From assembly GCF_009176975.1 (NCBI RefSeq), contig NZ_WEZG01000003.1, forward strand, positions 186,001 to 250,000: DNA of 64,000 bases, in the 5' to 3' direction. The DNA comes from Aureimonas psammosilenae. Its GTDB lineage: Bacteria; Pseudomonadota; Alphaproteobacteria; Rhizobiales; Rhizobiaceae. The notes beneath the pieces are model-generated. The model was not told the DNA's origin and searched no databases. It saw only the letters and a list, made by a program, of their open reading frames with translations. Positions 41,582 through 51,867 of the stretch are shown here, in pieces (position 1 is the first letter of the stretch; each line of letters opens with the position of its first letter). The translations under genes and the position numbers were made by a program.

Positions 41582-42400
41582 TCAGCCGAGGAACTTCAGG
41601 AGATCGGCGTTCAGGCGATCGGGCGCGGTGGCGAAGAGACCGTGCGGTTCGCCTTCGTATTCGATGAACTGAGCGCCCGGAATGCTCTTGGCCGCCACGC
41701 GGCCCGTCGCATCGATCGGCACCGTCTTGTCGCCCGTGCCGTGGATCACCAGCGTCGGAATCGTGAAAGACTTGAAGTCCGGCCGGAAGTCGGTCTTGCC
41801 GAAGGCGTCCACGCAATCCACCGTCGCCTTCGGGCTGGCCATCACCGCCAGAATGAAGCTCCAGTCGAGAACGCCCTGGCTCACCGGGCTCGTGACATAG
41901 CCGACGCCATAGAAGGTCTTGGCGAAGCTCTGGAGGAACGCGAAGCGGTCGGCGCGGATTTGGCGCTTCATGTCCTCGAAGACGCTGGCGTCGACGCCAT
42001 TGGGGTTGCTGTCGTCCTTCAGGAGATAGCCCGCGACGGAAGCGACCAGCACCGCCTTCGAAATCCGTCCCGCCCCGTGACGGGTCAGATAGCGAGCGAT
42101 CTCGCCGCCACCCATCGAGAAGCCGACGAGCGCCGCGCCCTGGAGGTCGAGCTTGTCGAGAACCGCCGCCAGATCATCCGCGAAGGTGTCGTAGTCGTAG
42201 CCGGTGGCCGGATGTCCCGACTGCCCGAAGCCGCGCCGGTCATAGGTGATGACGCGATAGCCGGCCTCGATCAGCGCGAGGGTCTGGTATTCGAACATAT
42301 CCCCGGTCAGCGGCCAGCCGTGGATGAGGACGACGGGCTTTCCCTGCCCGACATCCTTGACGTGCAGCATCACGCCGTTCTTGCCCTCGATATACGCCAT
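41582..42400 (-). CDS. Alpha/beta hydrolase, non-heme chloroperoxidase/arylesterase-like
   Basis: This 272-residue protein has oxyanion motif LIHGWPLTGDMFEYQ, the YDRRGFGQSGHP region characteristic of bacterial non-heme haloperoxidases, nucleophile Ser95 in GFSMGGGE, Asp in IHGTGDKTVP and His in GEPHGLFATAP. These enzymes are serine esterases that can also form peracids; the natural substrate is unknown. ATG 42400 follows GGAGA and matches family starts; the frame extends further upstream without homology. It lies after the zwf-HAD genes, with 113 bases between. Confidence 0.9.
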   Translation of the reverse strand: MAYIEGKNGVMLHVKDVGQGKPVVLIHGWPLTGDMFEYQTLALIEAGYRVITYDRRGFGQSGHPATGYDYDTFADDLAAVLDKLDLQGAALVGFSMGGGEIARYLTRHGAGRISKAVLVASVAGYLLKDDSNPNGVDASVFEDMKRQIRADRFAFLQSFAKTFYGVGYVTSPVSQGVLDWSFILAVMASPKATVDCVDAFGKTDFRPDFKSFTIPTLVIHGTGDKTVPIDATGRVAAKSIPGAQFIEYEGEPHGLFATAPDRLNADLLKFLG

Positions 42401-42513
42401 CTGGATTCTCCGCTTTCGTTCGGTTTCCCGCACTGTTCTATGGCGCGGTTCCGGTTTGTCGAAGGAGGGGCATCGAAACTCGAAAGAACGCGGAATTGGC
42501 TCGCACGAAACGC

Positions 42514-43347
42514 TCAAGGATCTGCGCGTGCTTCCGAAATACGGTCAAGAAACAGCGCCAAACCGTTCTCATCGTTCGATTTCGCGATAACGTCTGCTTC
42601 GACCTTCACATCGTCGCCGGCTTGGCCCATCGCGACGGCGAGACCCGCGACACGGAACATCGGCAGGTCGTTCGGCATGTCTCCTGCGACCGCCACCGCG
42701 CCGAGTTCGACACCGAAGGCTTTCGCCAGTTCGCGCACGCCGGTGCCCTTGTCCATCTTCGGCGCAGTGGCGTCGAGATAGTAGGTTTGCGAGCGCGCGA
42801 TCGTCGCAGCCGTATCGAAACGCTCCTTCAATTCCATCTCGATCGAGCCGAGCAACTCTGGGTCGTCGCAGACGCCCTGCACTTTATCGACGCGGGCGAG
42901 CCATTCCTCGAAGTCCGGCGTCACCAGCGGTTCCTGCCGCGCGGCGATGGTTTCCTGGGCCACATGCGCCATGTCGCGCGTCTTCGTCATCCACCGCCCG
43001 TCGGCGAAGATCCAAACGGGCACGCCGTGCCGCTCATAAAGGTCGAGCATACCCCGCACAGTGTCTTCGGCTAGCCGATGCGCTTCCACGATCTTGCCGT
43101 CCGGCTGGAAGATGGTCGCCCCGTTGAAGGCGCCGAGCGGGCCATCGAGACCGAGTTCCTCGATCAAACCACCGAGACCGCTCGGCGGCCGGGCGCTGAT
43201 CAAAGTGAAGCCGGCGCCGGCCGCCCGCAGACGCTTCACGGCGGAGACGGTTTCCGGCGCGAGCGACTTGTCGTTCTTCACCAGCGTGCCGTCGATATCG
43301 GACACGACGAGGCGGAGATCGCCGAGCGCCGTCGCGGGTCGCCTCAT
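42514..43347 (-). CDS. Cof-type HAD-IIB phosphatase
   Basis: This 277-residue hydrolase has motif I VVSDIDGTLVKND, ISARPP as motif II, a large C2-type cap, and GDMPNDLPMF as motif IV with Lys in APKMDKGTG. Cof-type enzymes dephosphorylate sugar phosphates, nucleotides or PLP. The start ATG overlaps the zwf stop (ATGA, four bases), so it is translated with zwf and may act on a pentose-phosphate metabolite. An in-frame ATG 15 bases upstream is less likely. Confidence 0.88.
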   Translation of the reverse strand: MRRPATALGDLRLVVSDIDGTLVKNDKSLAPETVSAVKRLRAAGAGFTLISARPPSGLGGLIEELGLDGPLGAFNGATIFQPDGKIVEAHRLAEDTVRGMLDLYERHGVPVWIFADGRWMTKTRDMAHVAQETIAARQEPLVTPDFEEWLARVDKVQGVCDDPELLGSIEMELKERFDTAATIARSQTYYLDATAPKMDKGTGVRELAKAFGVELGAVAVAGDMPNDLPMFRVAGLAVAMGQAGDDVKVEADVIAKSNDENGLALFLDRISEARADP

Positions 43348-44822
43348 CCGATCGGGTGCCATTCGCGGTCGCCATCCTCGCGGATCAATCGCTCGGCGCT
43401 CTCCGGCCCGGCGCTTCCCGCCTCATAGGTCTCGACTTCCCCGTCTTGCCCCCAGGCATCGAGGAAGGGCTGCACCGCCGCCCAACCGTTTTCGATCATG
43501 TCGGCCCGCTGGAACAGTGTCTGGTCGCCGATCAGCGCATCGTAGAGAAGCGTTTCGTAGCCGGTCGAGCGGCCGATCTTGAACTGTTCGGCATAGGTGA
43601 AGTCGAGATCCACCGGCACGATGGAGATGCGCGGCCCCGGCTTCTTGGCGGACAAGCGGATGGACACGCCCTCGTTCGGCTGGATCTGGATCGTCATGAT
43701 GTTGGCCGGCAGTTCCACGGCGTCCGTATGCTCGAATAAGGCATAGGGCGCCGGCTTGAAGGCGATGACGATTTCCGTGTCGCGCGCCGTCAGGCGTTTG
43801 CCTGTTCGCAGATAGAAGGGAACGCCCGCCCAGCGCCAATTGTCCACGAAGAGCTTCATCGCGACATAGGTCTCGGTGGAGCCGGCGGGGTCGACATTCG
43901 GCTCTTCACCGTAAGCGACCACATCCGTTTCGCCGATCCGGCCCGACCCATACCGGCCGCGCGCCGAGAACCTTCCCACTTCTTCCGGCTTCACGCGCCG
44001 GATCGCCTCGATCACCTTAGCCTTTTCGGTGCGCACGGCCTCTGCCCCGAAGGAGTTCGGCGGCTCCATGCCGATCGCGGCGAGAAGCTGGAACAGGTGG
44101 TTCGGCACCATGTCGCGCATCGCGCCCGTGGCGTCGTAATATTTGCCGCGCTTCTCGACACCCACCGTTTCGGCAGCGGTGATCTGGACGTTGTCGACGT
44201 AGCGGTGGTTCCAGACGGCTTCGAGGAGATTGTTGGCGAAGCGCGTGGTCATGACGTTCTGAACCGTTTCCTTGCCGAGGAAATGGTCGATCCGGTAGAT
44301 CTGCGTTTCGTCCATCACGGACAGAAGCCGCGCGTTCAAGGCACGCGCGGACTGGAGATCGTGTCCGAAGGGCTTTTCCACCATCAGCCGGCGGAAGGCG
44401 TCTTCGGTTTCTTCCAGAAGCCCAACCTTCGCCAATCGCTCGGCGATCTCGCCAAAGAAGTTCGGCGCGACGGCCAGGTAGAAGCCCGCATTGCCGAAGC
44501 CGATCTCGTCGAGCTTCGCCCCCACCGCTCGGTAGGTCGCATCATCCAGGAAATCGCCCTGGATGTAATGAACGCGCGGCTTCAGCTCATCCCAGGCCCC
44601 GCCGCAGTCCACGCAGAACTCGCCGAGCTTCTCGCGCAGGCCCTCGGCCGTCTCGTCCTCGAACGAAACGCCGAGAATCGCAAACTTTTCCTTCAGGACG
44701 AGCTTGTCGCGAATGAGATTGGCGAGCGCCGGCACGAGAAGCCGGCGCGTCAGATCGCCCGTCGCGCCGAAGATGACAAGCGTTGCCGGCGGCGCCGCGC
44801 CGTCATCCGAGACCGCGTACAT
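43344..44822 (-). CDS. zwf: Glucose-6-phosphate 1-dehydrogenase
   Basis: This 492-residue enzyme oxidises glucose 6-phosphate to 6-phosphogluconolactone. It has the NADP site FGATGDLTRRLL, the active-site RIDHFLGKETVQN, and the substrate-binding Lys in MVEKPFGHD. The start ATG overlaps the TAA of gnd by one base (TAATG). A far longer open frame upstream lies within gnd and is not coding. Confidence 0.98.
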   Translation of the reverse strand: MYAVSDDGAAPPATLVIFGATGDLTRRLLVPALANLIRDKLVLKEKFAILGVSFEDETAEGLREKLGEFCVDCGGAWDELKPRVHYIQGDFLDDATYRAVGAKLDEIGFGNAGFYLAVAPNFFGEIAERLAKVGLLEETEDAFRRLMVEKPFGHDLQSARALNARLLSVMDETQIYRIDHFLGKETVQNVMTTRFANNLLEAVWNHRYVDNVQITAAETVGVEKRGKYYDATGAMRDMVPNHLFQLLAAIGMEPPNSFGAEAVRTEKAKVIEAIRRVKPEEVGRFSARGRYGSGRIGETDVVAYGEEPNVDPAGSTETYVAMKLFVDNWRWAGVPFYLRTGKRLTARDTEIVIAFKPAPYALFEHTDAVELPANIMTIQIQPNEGVSIRLSAKKPGPRISIVPVDLDFTYAEQFKIGRSTGYETLLYDALIGDQTLFQRADMIENGWAAVQPFLDAWGQDGEVETYEAGSAGPESAERLIREDGDREWHPIG

Positions 44823-45799
44823 TATTGCGGGATCTCCACATGGCCGCCGAAGCCGAAGCGCATGGCCGACAGAAGCTTGTCGGCATAGGACGCTTCCTGG
44901 CGCGAGCGATAACGGGCGTAGAGCGCGGCGGACAGAACATAGGCCGGTACCGCTTCTTCCATCGCGGCGTGGATCGTCCAGCGCCCTTCGCCGGAATCGG
45001 CGACATGGCCGGAGAACTGCGCCAGCGACTGGTCCTTCACCAGCGCCTCGGCCGTCAGATCGAGCAGCCACGAGGAAATAACGGAGCCCCGACGCCAGAC
45101 CTCGGCGATGTCGGTAAGGTTGAGGTCGTAGCGCTCGTCCTGCGGCAGATGATCCGAGTTCTTGGTCTTCAGGATGTCGAAGCCCTCGGCATAGGCCTGC
45201 ATCAGCCCGTATTCGATGCCGTTATGGACCATCTTCACGAAGTGGCCGGCGCCCGCCGGGCCGGCATGGATATAGCCCCGTTCGGCGCGGTCGTCGGCCG
45301 TATCGCGGCCGCGCGTGCGCTCCACTTCGCCGCGTCCGGGCGCGAGCGTGTCGAAGATCGGATCGAGGTTGCGGACCGTTTCCACCTCGCCGCCGATCAT
45401 CATGCAATAACCGCGCTCGAGGCCCCAGACGCCGCCGGACGTGCCGACGTCGATATACTGAACCTGCCGGCCGGCGAGTTCCTTGGCACGGCGGATGTCG
45501 TCCTTGTAGAAGGTGTTGCCGCCGTCGATGATGACGTCGCCGGGCTGCGCGATGGCGGCGAGGCGCTGAATCGCCTGTTCCGTCGGATCGCCCGCCGGCA
45601 GCATCACCCAGAAGACGCGCGGCGTGGCGAGCGCTTCGGCCATGTCTTCCAGCGACGTCGCCCCGGTCATGCCTTCGGCCGCCAGAGACTGCGTCGCTTC
45701 CGGCTTGCGGTCGAAGACGACGCATTGGTGGCCGCCGCGCGTGAGACGGCGCGCGATGTTGGCGCCCATCCGTCCGAGGCCGATGATCCCGATCTGCAT
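44822..45799 (-). CDS. gnd: 6-phosphogluconate dehydrogenase, short NAD-type (GntZ/YqeC-like)
   Basis: This 325-residue form is much shorter than the usual 470-residue Gnd and belongs to the group that tends to use NAD. Motifs: [14 protein letters not shown], substrate loop [27 protein letters not shown] and catalytic Lys in [13 protein letters not shown]. It decarboxylates 6-phosphogluconate to ribulose 5-phosphate. It is coupled to zwf and lies 74 bases after tkt. Confidence 0.95.
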   Translation of the reverse strand: MQIGIIGLGRMGANIARRLTRGGHQCVVFDRKPEATQSLAAEGMTGATSLEDMAEALATPRVFWVMLPAGDPTEQAIQRLAAIAQPGDVIIDGGNTFYKDDIRRAKELAGRQVQYIDVGTSGGVWGLERGYCMMIGGEVETVRNLDPIFDTLAPGRGEVERTRGRDTADDRAERGYIHAGPAGAGHFVKMVHNGIEYGLMQAYAEGFDILKTKNSDHLPQDERYDLNLTDIAEVWRRGSVISSWLLDLTAEALVKDQSLAQFSGHVADSGEGRWTIHAAMEEAVPAYVLSAALYARYRSRQEASYADKLLSAMRFGFGGHVEIPQ

Positions 45800-45838
45800 G
45801 TGGCTTCCGTCCTGTGCGGCGTTCTTTGAAGAAATGGC

Positions 45839-45862
45839 AGCGGGCGCCGGTGTGCGCCCGCT
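45839..45862 (-). terminator. Hairpin between tkt and gnd
   Basis: Stem AGCGGGCGC/GCGCCCGCT with a 6-base loop, then on the minus strand TGCCATTTCTT. It may cause partial termination after tkt and so set the tkt:gnd ratio. Confidence 0.5.
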
Positions 45863-45873
45863 TCAAGCTGTCG

Positions 45874-47979
45874 TCAGGCGTTCTTGGCCGTGCCGCGCGC
45901 GGCGATCTGCTCCTTTGCGAGCTTCACCACGTTGTCGACGGTGAAACCGTATTTCGCCTGCAGCTTCGCGATGGGAGCGGAAGCGCCGAAGGTGGTCATC
46001 ACCACCTGCGCGCCCTTGGCCCCGACATAGCGGTCCCAGCCGAGCGAGCCGCCCTGCTCCACCGCGACGCGCGCCATGATGTCCGGCGGCAGGACCTCAT
46101 CGCGATAGCTCTGCTCCTGGCGTTCGAAGAGGTGCCAGGACGGCATGGAAACGACGCGCGATTTGACGCCTTCGGCCTGAAGCTTCTCGTGCGCCTCGAT
46201 GCAGAGCGAGACTTCCGATCCGGTGGCGATCAGGATCACTTCCGGCTCGTCCTTTTCGCCCGCCAGCACATAAGCTCCCTTCGCCAGCCCCTCGGCGGAG
46301 GCGAATTTCGAGCGGTCGAGCGTCGGCAACGGCTGGCGCGAGAGAATCAACGCAGTCGGCTCGTGCGTCTGGCGCATGGCGGCCTTCCACGCTTCCGCCA
46401 CCTCGTTGGCGTCGCAGGGCCGGATCGTGTTGAGGCCCGGAATGGCGCGAAGGCTGGCGAGCTGCTCGATCGGCTGGTGCGTCGGCCCGTCCTCGCCGAC
46501 GCCGATGGAATCGTGCGTGAAGACGAAGACCACCGGCAGCTCCATGATCGCCGCGAGGCGGATCGGCGGACGCATGTAGTCGGAAAAGACGAGGAATGTC
46601 GCGGTGTAGGAGCGCAGATATGTCAGCGCCATGCCGTTGGCGATGGAGCCCATCGCATGCTCGCGGATGCCGAAATGGAGGTTCCGGCCACCGTAGTTAT
46701 CCGCCTCGAACGAGCCCGCGCCGTCGAAGGTCAGAAGCGTCTTGGTGGAAGGCGCAAGATCGGCCGAGCCTCCGATGAGATACGGCACCTTTTCGGCGAT
46801 GGCGTTCAGCACCTTGCCGCCGGCATCGCGCGAGGCGACGCCCTTGGGGTCGGCCGGAAAGCTCGGAATGGCCGAATCCCAACCGTCCGGCAGCTTGCCC
46901 TGGCGCATGTTCTCGATATCGGCGGCAAGCTCGGGATAGGCCTTGGCATAAGCGGCGAAGGTCTTTTCCCATTCGTCGCGAGCCTGCTTGCCGCGCCCGC
47001 CGACAGCCTCGCGGAAACGCTCCGGCACGCCGTCCGGCACGAAGAAGTCCTTGTTCTCGTCCCAGCCATAGGCGCGCTTGGCGCCCTTCACATCCTCGGC
47101 GTCGAAGGCCTCGCCATGCGCCTTGGCGGTGCCCTGCTGCTTCTGGAGACCGAAGCCGATGACCGAGTCGATAACGATCAGCGTCGGGCGGTCGGAGGTG
47201 CGGCGGAACTCTTCGATGGCGTTGCGGATCAGCGCCGTGTCGTTGAAGTTCGCCACATGCACCGTGTTCCAGCCATAGCCGCGGAACCGGTCGATGACGT
47301 TCTCGGAGAAAGCGAGATCGGTATAGCCTTCGATGGAAACGCGGTTGTTGTCGTAGACCCAGCAAAGGTTCGACAGCTTCAGATGGCCCGCGATCGAGGC
47401 CGCTTCGCTGGCGACACCTTCCATCAGATCGCCGTCGCCGCAGAAGGTGTAGACGTCGTGATCGAAGATCGTGTGATCAGGCCGGTTGTAATGAGCGGCG
47501 AGATAGCGCTCGGCGAGCGCCATGCCCACCGAGTTAGCGCAGCCCTGACCCAGCGGGCCGGTGGTGGTCTCGACGCCGGTGGTCATGCGATATTCGGGAT
47601 GGCCCGGCGTCTTGGAATCGAGCTGGCGGAACTGGCGGATGTCGTCCAGCGACACGGCGGGCTTGCCGGTTTCCTTGCCCTCCGCGTCGATCTCGCGGAC
47701 ACCCGCGAGAAACAGAAGCGCGTAGAGCAGCATGGAGCCGTGGCCGACCGACAGGACGAAGCGGTCGCGGTTCGGCCAATCCGGCTTGTCCGGATCGTAG
47801 CGCAGGAACTGCGTCCATAAGGTGTAGGCGGCGGGGGCCAAGCCCAGCGGCGCGCCGACATGGCCGGAATGGGCTTTGAGGACGGCATCCAGCGTCAGCG
47901 TGCGGATCGTGTCGATCGCAAGCTGCTCGTTGGTGCCATCGGTGGCGTCGTGGGAGACGTCCTTGCGAAGAGCGCTCAT
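45874..47979 (-). CDS. tkt: Transketolase
   Basis: This 701-residue thiamine-diphosphate enzyme exchanges two-carbon units in the non-oxidative pentose phosphate pathway. It has the N-terminal [20 protein letters not shown], the ThDP/Mg motif [20 protein letters not shown], the mid-domain [12 protein letters not shown] and the [17 protein letters not shown] signature. ATG 47979 is favoured by family comparison (GGA four bases upstream); a TTG at 48024 would add 15 residues. It heads the tkt-gnd-zwf-HAD unit. Confidence 0.97.
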   Translation of the reverse strand: MSALRKDVSHDATDGTNEQLAIDTIRTLTLDAVLKAHSGHVGAPLGLAPAAYTLWTQFLRYDPDKPDWPNRDRFVLSVGHGSMLLYALLFLAGVREIDAEGKETGKPAVSLDDIRQFRQLDSKTPGHPEYRMTTGVETTTGPLGQGCANSVGMALAERYLAAHYNRPDHTIFDHDVYTFCGDGDLMEGVASEAASIAGHLKLSNLCWVYDNNRVSIEGYTDLAFSENVIDRFRGYGWNTVHVANFNDTALIRNAIEEFRRTSDRPTLIVIDSVIGFGLQKQQGTAKAHGEAFDAEDVKGAKRAYGWDENKDFFVPDGVPERFREAVGGRGKQARDEWEKTFAAYAKAYPELAADIENMRQGKLPDGWDSAIPSFPADPKGVASRDAGGKVLNAIAEKVPYLIGGSADLAPSTKTLLTFDGAGSFEADNYGGRNLHFGIREHAMGSIANGMALTYLRSYTATFLVFSDYMRPPIRLAAIMELPVVFVFTHDSIGVGEDGPTHQPIEQLASLRAIPGLNTIRPCDANEVAEAWKAAMRQTHEPTALILSRQPLPTLDRSKFASAEGLAKGAYVLAGEKDEPEVILIATGSEVSLCIEAHEKLQAEGVKSRVVSMPSWHLFERQEQSYRDEVLPPDIMARVAVEQGGSLGWDRYVGAKGAQVVMTTFGASAPIAKLQAKYGFTVDNVVKLAKEQIAARGTAKNA

Positions 47980-48063
47980 GTTCCAAAATCCCTGTTTGCG
48001 CGCTGAGATAGGCTCTTTACTCAAGACGGCGATGGGGCGGGCTTCGCGGATCGCGCAACTTCT

Positions 48064-48870
48064 TCAAACGGGGAACGCGAGAGCGTGCCCGAGAGGGCTC
48101 TCGAGGATTTCGAAGCGCTGGCCGTAGATCGCCTCCAGACGCACCGAATCCAGGACTTCCGCCGGCGGGCCTTCCGCGATCAGCGCCCCGTCGCGCAGGG
48201 CCACGAGCCGGTCGCAGAAACGCGCCGCGAGATTGATGTCGTGGAGAACGACCACGATGCCGAGCCCCCGCTCGCGGCAGAGCGAGGACAGGAGCGCCAG
48301 GACCTCCACCTGATGCGCGACGTCGAGAGCGGAGATCGGCTCATCCAGAAGCAGTGCGCCGGAGCCTTGCGCGATCAGCATGGCGATAAAGGCGCGCTGG
48401 CGCTCGCCGCCGGACAGGCTTTCGACATCGCGCCGCGCATGCTCAGTGATGCCCGTCGCATCAATCGCCTGCGCGACCGCCGCGCGGTCGGCCTCCGTCA
48501 CCCGCCCGAGCGCGCCGTGCCAGGGATAGCGGCCGAGAGCCACCAGTTCCTCCACCAGCATTCCCGGCACCGGCGGGCAGGTCTGGGGCAGGAAGGCGAC
48601 TTCCCGCGCAAAGGCGCGCGCGGCGAAATCCGACAGCGCCTTGCCTGCAAGACGCACCTCGCCGGCGCTCGGATCTTCCTGGCGCGCCAGGAGTTTCAGG
48701 AGCGTCGATTTGCCCGACCCGTTGCGCCCGATCAGCCCCGTCATGCGCCCGGCGGGAAAGGCGATGTCGACCGGTCCGAGCAGGCGGCGGCCGTCCACCT
48801 CGAATGTCGCGCCGTTCAGGATGAAGAGCGCGGTATCGGCATCCGGCTTGATGGGCGAAATGGCGTTCAT
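48064..48870 (-). CDS. fhuC: Ferric-siderophore ABC transporter ATP-binding protein (FhuC-like)
   Basis: This 268-residue ATPase has Walker A GRNGSGKST, Q-loop FLPQTCPPVPGM, signature LSGGERQRAFIAM and Walker B LLLDEPISALDVAHQ, all typical of iron(III)-siderophore importers. Its start overlaps the permease stop by four bases. It is the third gene of fhuD-fhuB-fhuC. Confidence 0.93.
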   Translation of the reverse strand: MNAISPIKPDADTALFILNGATFEVDGRRLLGPVDIAFPAGRMTGLIGRNGSGKSTLLKLLARQEDPSAGEVRLAGKALSDFAARAFAREVAFLPQTCPPVPGMLVEELVALGRYPWHGALGRVTEADRAAVAQAIDATGITEHARRDVESLSGGERQRAFIAMLIAQGSGALLLDEPISALDVAHQVEVLALLSSLCRERGLGIVVVLHDINLAARFCDRLVALRDGALIAEGPPAEVLDSVRLEAIYGQRFEILESPLGHALAFPV

Positions 48871-50852
48871 GCGGCTTCGCGACGTGAGAGGAGGAGAAGG
48901 AGCACCGGCGCTCCGACCAGCGCGGCGATGAGGCCCGTCGGCAGTTGCCACGGAAAAACCGCCGCCCGCGCGCCGAAATCGGCAAGCGCCGCGAGGGCTG
49001 CGCCTGCCAGCAGCGAACCGCAGAGATAAGGCAGCGGCCGGCGAAGCCCGATCGCCCGCGCCGCCTGCGGAGCCATCAGGCCGACGAAGCTCAACGGGCC
49101 GAGGATCGGAGTCGCAGCGGCCGTCAACGAGGCGGCGGCAAGCAGCATGAGGAAGCGCGCGGGCGTCAACGGCACGCCGAGGGCGCGGGCGAAGAGCGGC
49201 CCGAGCGGCATCATCGCGGCCCAGCGGAACAGGAGAAGGGACAAGACGGACAGGATGGCCGCCGCCGCGAAGGTCTGACCGGCGACATCCCAGCCGATGC
49301 CGCCCGGCGCTCCCGCGAGCCAGGCGAGAAGCTGCACGGAGCGCGGATCGCCGGAAGCCGACAAGACGCCCACCACCGCATCCAGCAGAGACGACAAGGC
49401 GATGCCGGTCAGGATCACGCGTTCGGGCTGGAAGCCGGAGCGGTGCGAGAAGGACAGGATCGCGGCCAGAACCGCGAACGCGCCGAGAAGGCTGGCCACG
49501 CCCTGCCCGACGCCTCCGAGCGAAGCGCTGGCAAACAGCGTCAGGGCCACGGCAATGGTGGCCCCCGCCCCGATGCCGAGCACTTCCGGCCCGGCCAGAA
49601 CGTTGCCTGTCAAGCGCTGCAGAAGCGCCCCGGCCAGCGCCAGCATCGCCCCGGCGCATAGCGTCGCGACGAGGCGCGGGCCTCGCCAAGGAAGAATATC
49701 CACGAACTCGCCCGGCGACAGGATCGTCCAGCCGCCATGAATGTCGCGGCCGATCAAGACCGAAAGCGTACCGAGGAGAACCAGTGCAAAGGCGAAAAGA
49801 ACCAGGGTTCGGGCTTGCGGCCGCGCATCGGTGATGCGGGTTCTGGCGGCGGAGAGCGGCCGGGCATAGCGCTTCAAGCGCGGCAGCAGGAGGAGAAGAA
49901 GCGGCGCGCCGAGAAAGGCCGTGACCGCGCCTGTCGGCAGGAAATCCGCGAGCGCGCCGGCCGAGGCCTGCACGCCGGCATCCGTCGCCCATAGAAGAAG
50001 CGCGCCGAGAAGCGAAGACAGAAGCAGCCGCGCACCGAAACGCCGCGCGCCCGAAAGCTGCGCCAGGATCGGCGCGACGAGGCCGACGAAGCCGATGACC
50101 CCGACCGCGCTCGTCACGAAGGCGGAGAGCATGATCGACAAAGCCACCGCGAGGACGCGCAGAAGACCGACATTCATGCCGAGCGAGCGCGCATTCTCTT
50201 CGCCGAGATCGAGGAGGTTCAGCGGCCGTATAAGGAGAACCGCAAGGACTGCCGGCACGATCAGGCGAAGCGCCAGATCGCTCGTCGCCGACCAGCCCTG
50301 CTGCGACAGCGATCCCGCGCCCCAGATGAAGAGGCTGGAAAGCCAGCGGTCGTTCAGGAGAGTCAGGATCGCCGCCAGCGCTCCGCAATAAAGGCTGACC
50401 ACGAGACCGGACAAAACGAGGGGCACCGGCGCGAAATCCTGCCGGCGCGTGAGAAGGAAGACGAGCCCCGCCGCGACAGTGCTTCCCGCGATCGCCACGA
50501 GATCGCGCCCGATCCCGAGAAGCGCGGGGAAGAAGAGCGTCGCCACGACCAGCGCCAGCCGCGCGCCGGCATCGAAGCCGAGCGTCGTCGGCGATGCCAG
50601 CGGGTTGCGCAGCGCCTGCTGCAGAAGAGCGCCGGATGCGCCGAGCGCCGCCCCGCAGACGAGGCTGATCGCAAGCCGCGGCAGCGTCGAATAAAGCAGC
50701 ACCATCCGCTCGGGGTCATAGCCGGCGCTTGCCGCGCCTTCCCTCAGATGAAGCAGCGGCGCGTAGAGGTTCTGCGCGGTCGCCGCGACGGCCAGCACCG
50801 CAAGACCGGCAATGGCCAGAAACGGCAGGCGACGGCTCGGTGCGGCGCTCAC
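48867..50852 (-). CDS. fhuB: Fused double permease of ferric-hydroxamate ABC transporter (FhuB-like)
   Basis: This 661-residue protein holds two FecCD permease halves in tandem, as in FhuB. The first half runs to about residue 325 and the second after GRDIHGGWTILSPGEF. Each half has about ten hydrophobic segments and a GxxLQ-type element (SGALLQQALRNPLASP; AGALLQRLTGNVLAGP). The GTG start overlaps the fhuD stop (GTGA). The two-in-one permease is specific for hydroxamate-type siderophore systems among common families. Confidence 0.95.
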   Translation of the reverse strand: MSAAPSRRLPFLAIAGLAVLAVAATAQNLYAPLLHLREGAASAGYDPERMVLLYSTLPRLAISLVCGAALGASGALLQQALRNPLASPTTLGFDAGARLALVVATLFFPALLGIGRDLVAIAGSTVAAGLVFLLTRRQDFAPVPLVLSGLVVSLYCGALAAILTLLNDRWLSSLFIWGAGSLSQQGWSATSDLALRLIVPAVLAVLLIRPLNLLDLGEENARSLGMNVGLLRVLAVALSIMLSAFVTSAVGVIGFVGLVAPILAQLSGARRFGARLLLSSLLGALLLWATDAGVQASAGALADFLPTGAVTAFLGAPLLLLLLPRLKRYARPLSAARTRITDARPQARTLVLFAFALVLLGTLSVLIGRDIHGGWTILSPGEFVDILPWRGPRLVATLCAGAMLALAGALLQRLTGNVLAGPEVLGIGAGATIAVALTLFASASLGGVGQGVASLLGAFAVLAAILSFSHRSGFQPERVILTGIALSSLLDAVVGVLSASGDPRSVQLLAWLAGAPGGIGWDVAGQTFAAAAILSVLSLLLFRWAAMMPLGPLFARALGVPLTPARFLMLLAAASLTAAATPILGPLSFVGLMAPQAARAIGLRRPLPYLCGSLLAGAALAALADFGARAAVFPWQLPTGLIAALVGAPVLLLLLSRREAA

Positions 50853-51733
50853 GCGGCCTGCCTTTCGAGCTCGCCGACAACGAGATCGGCGAAGCGCAGA
50901 GCCGTGGCGACGCCGCCGAAAGTCAGCGCCGGTGGCAGAACGGAAACGCGCGCCTCCTCCACGAAGGGAAGCTCGGTCCAAAGCGGCGTGCGTTGCAAAG
51001 TCGGCATCACGTCGGGCGGTACCGGCTCGAAGATCATCAGGTGCGCGTCGCCGTAGCGCGCCAGTTCCTCGATTCCGATCGTCTCGAAGCCCCAATAGCT
51101 CGTCGGTCCCGTATAGGCGTTGGGCAGCGCGATCCGGTCGAGCGCTCCCTGAAACAGGCCCTTGCCACCGAACACGCGGACATGGCGGGCATCCACGAAA
51201 CCGATGCTGAGGACCGGCGGCGCGCCGAGCCTGCGCACGCGCCGGGCAAGGTCATCGAAACGCGCGTCAGATTGCGCGAGATAAGCCTCTGCCACCTCCC
51301 GTCGATCGAGCCGTTCGCCCAGGAGGCGGGTCGCGTCGATCGATCGCGGCAGCGGCTCGGCGCCCTCCTCGTAGATGCCGACGCGCAGCACCGGCGCGAT
51401 GCGCTCCAGCGTCGGCAAAACCGAATCGAGATAAGGCGTCGTCAGGATCAGTTCCGGCGCCAATCGCGCCAGAAGTTCGTAGTTCGCGGTCTGCCTGTCG
51501 CCGATGTCGATGGTGCCGGGCGGCAAGGGCGGCTCCACCACCCACTTCCCCCAATCCTCGGCCCCCGCGACCGCGAAAGCAGGCGCGCCGAGAACGACGC
51601 AGATCTCAGCGAGCGTGTAGTCCATGGAGGCGACACGGATCGGCACCGAAGCCGAGGCGGGGCGGCGAAGACCCGCCAGAAGCGCGCCAGCGACGAAACC
51701 GCGCCGGGTCGGATGAAGGATGAAGCCGGGCAT
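50849..51733 (-). CDS. fhuD: Periplasmic ferric-siderophore binding protein (FhuD-like)
   Basis: This 294-residue cluster A-II binding protein has an N-terminal twin-arginine-like signal (HPTRRGFVAGALLAGLRRP), then the fold with VASMDYTLAEICVVLGAPAFAVAG and ANYELLARLAPELILTTP. It delivers the siderophore to FhuB. The Tat-type signal fits FhuD homologues in rhizobia. No iron-box candidate (TGA-N9-TCA) was found in front of it. It heads the fhu operon. Confidence 0.9.
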   Translation of the reverse strand: MPGFILHPTRRGFVAGALLAGLRRPASASVPIRVASMDYTLAEICVVLGAPAFAVAGAEDWGKWVVEPPLPPGTIDIGDRQTANYELLARLAPELILTTPYLDSVLPTLERIAPVLRVGIYEEGAEPLPRSIDATRLLGERLDRREVAEAYLAQSDARFDDLARRVRRLGAPPVLSIGFVDARHVRVFGGKGLFQGALDRIALPNAYTGPTSYWGFETIGIEELARYGDAHLMIFEPVPPDVMPTLQRTPLWTELPFVEEARVSVLPPALTFGGVATALRFADLVVGELERQAA

Positions 51734-51867
51734 CGTCCGCGTGACCGTTCGAATTGTGGACCGTCATATTCAAGTTTGAGCAGCCGTCAACGACGGGAAA
51801 GCCCTAGGGGCCGTCTTCCGCCATATTCGCGTGGGATGTCGCACATCCCCAGTCAGGAGTTCTGTCG

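Noticed and set aside
51734..51867. Iron-responsive box upstream of fhuD
   Set aside because: No TGA-N9-TCA; the only TGA/TCA pair has seven bases between.
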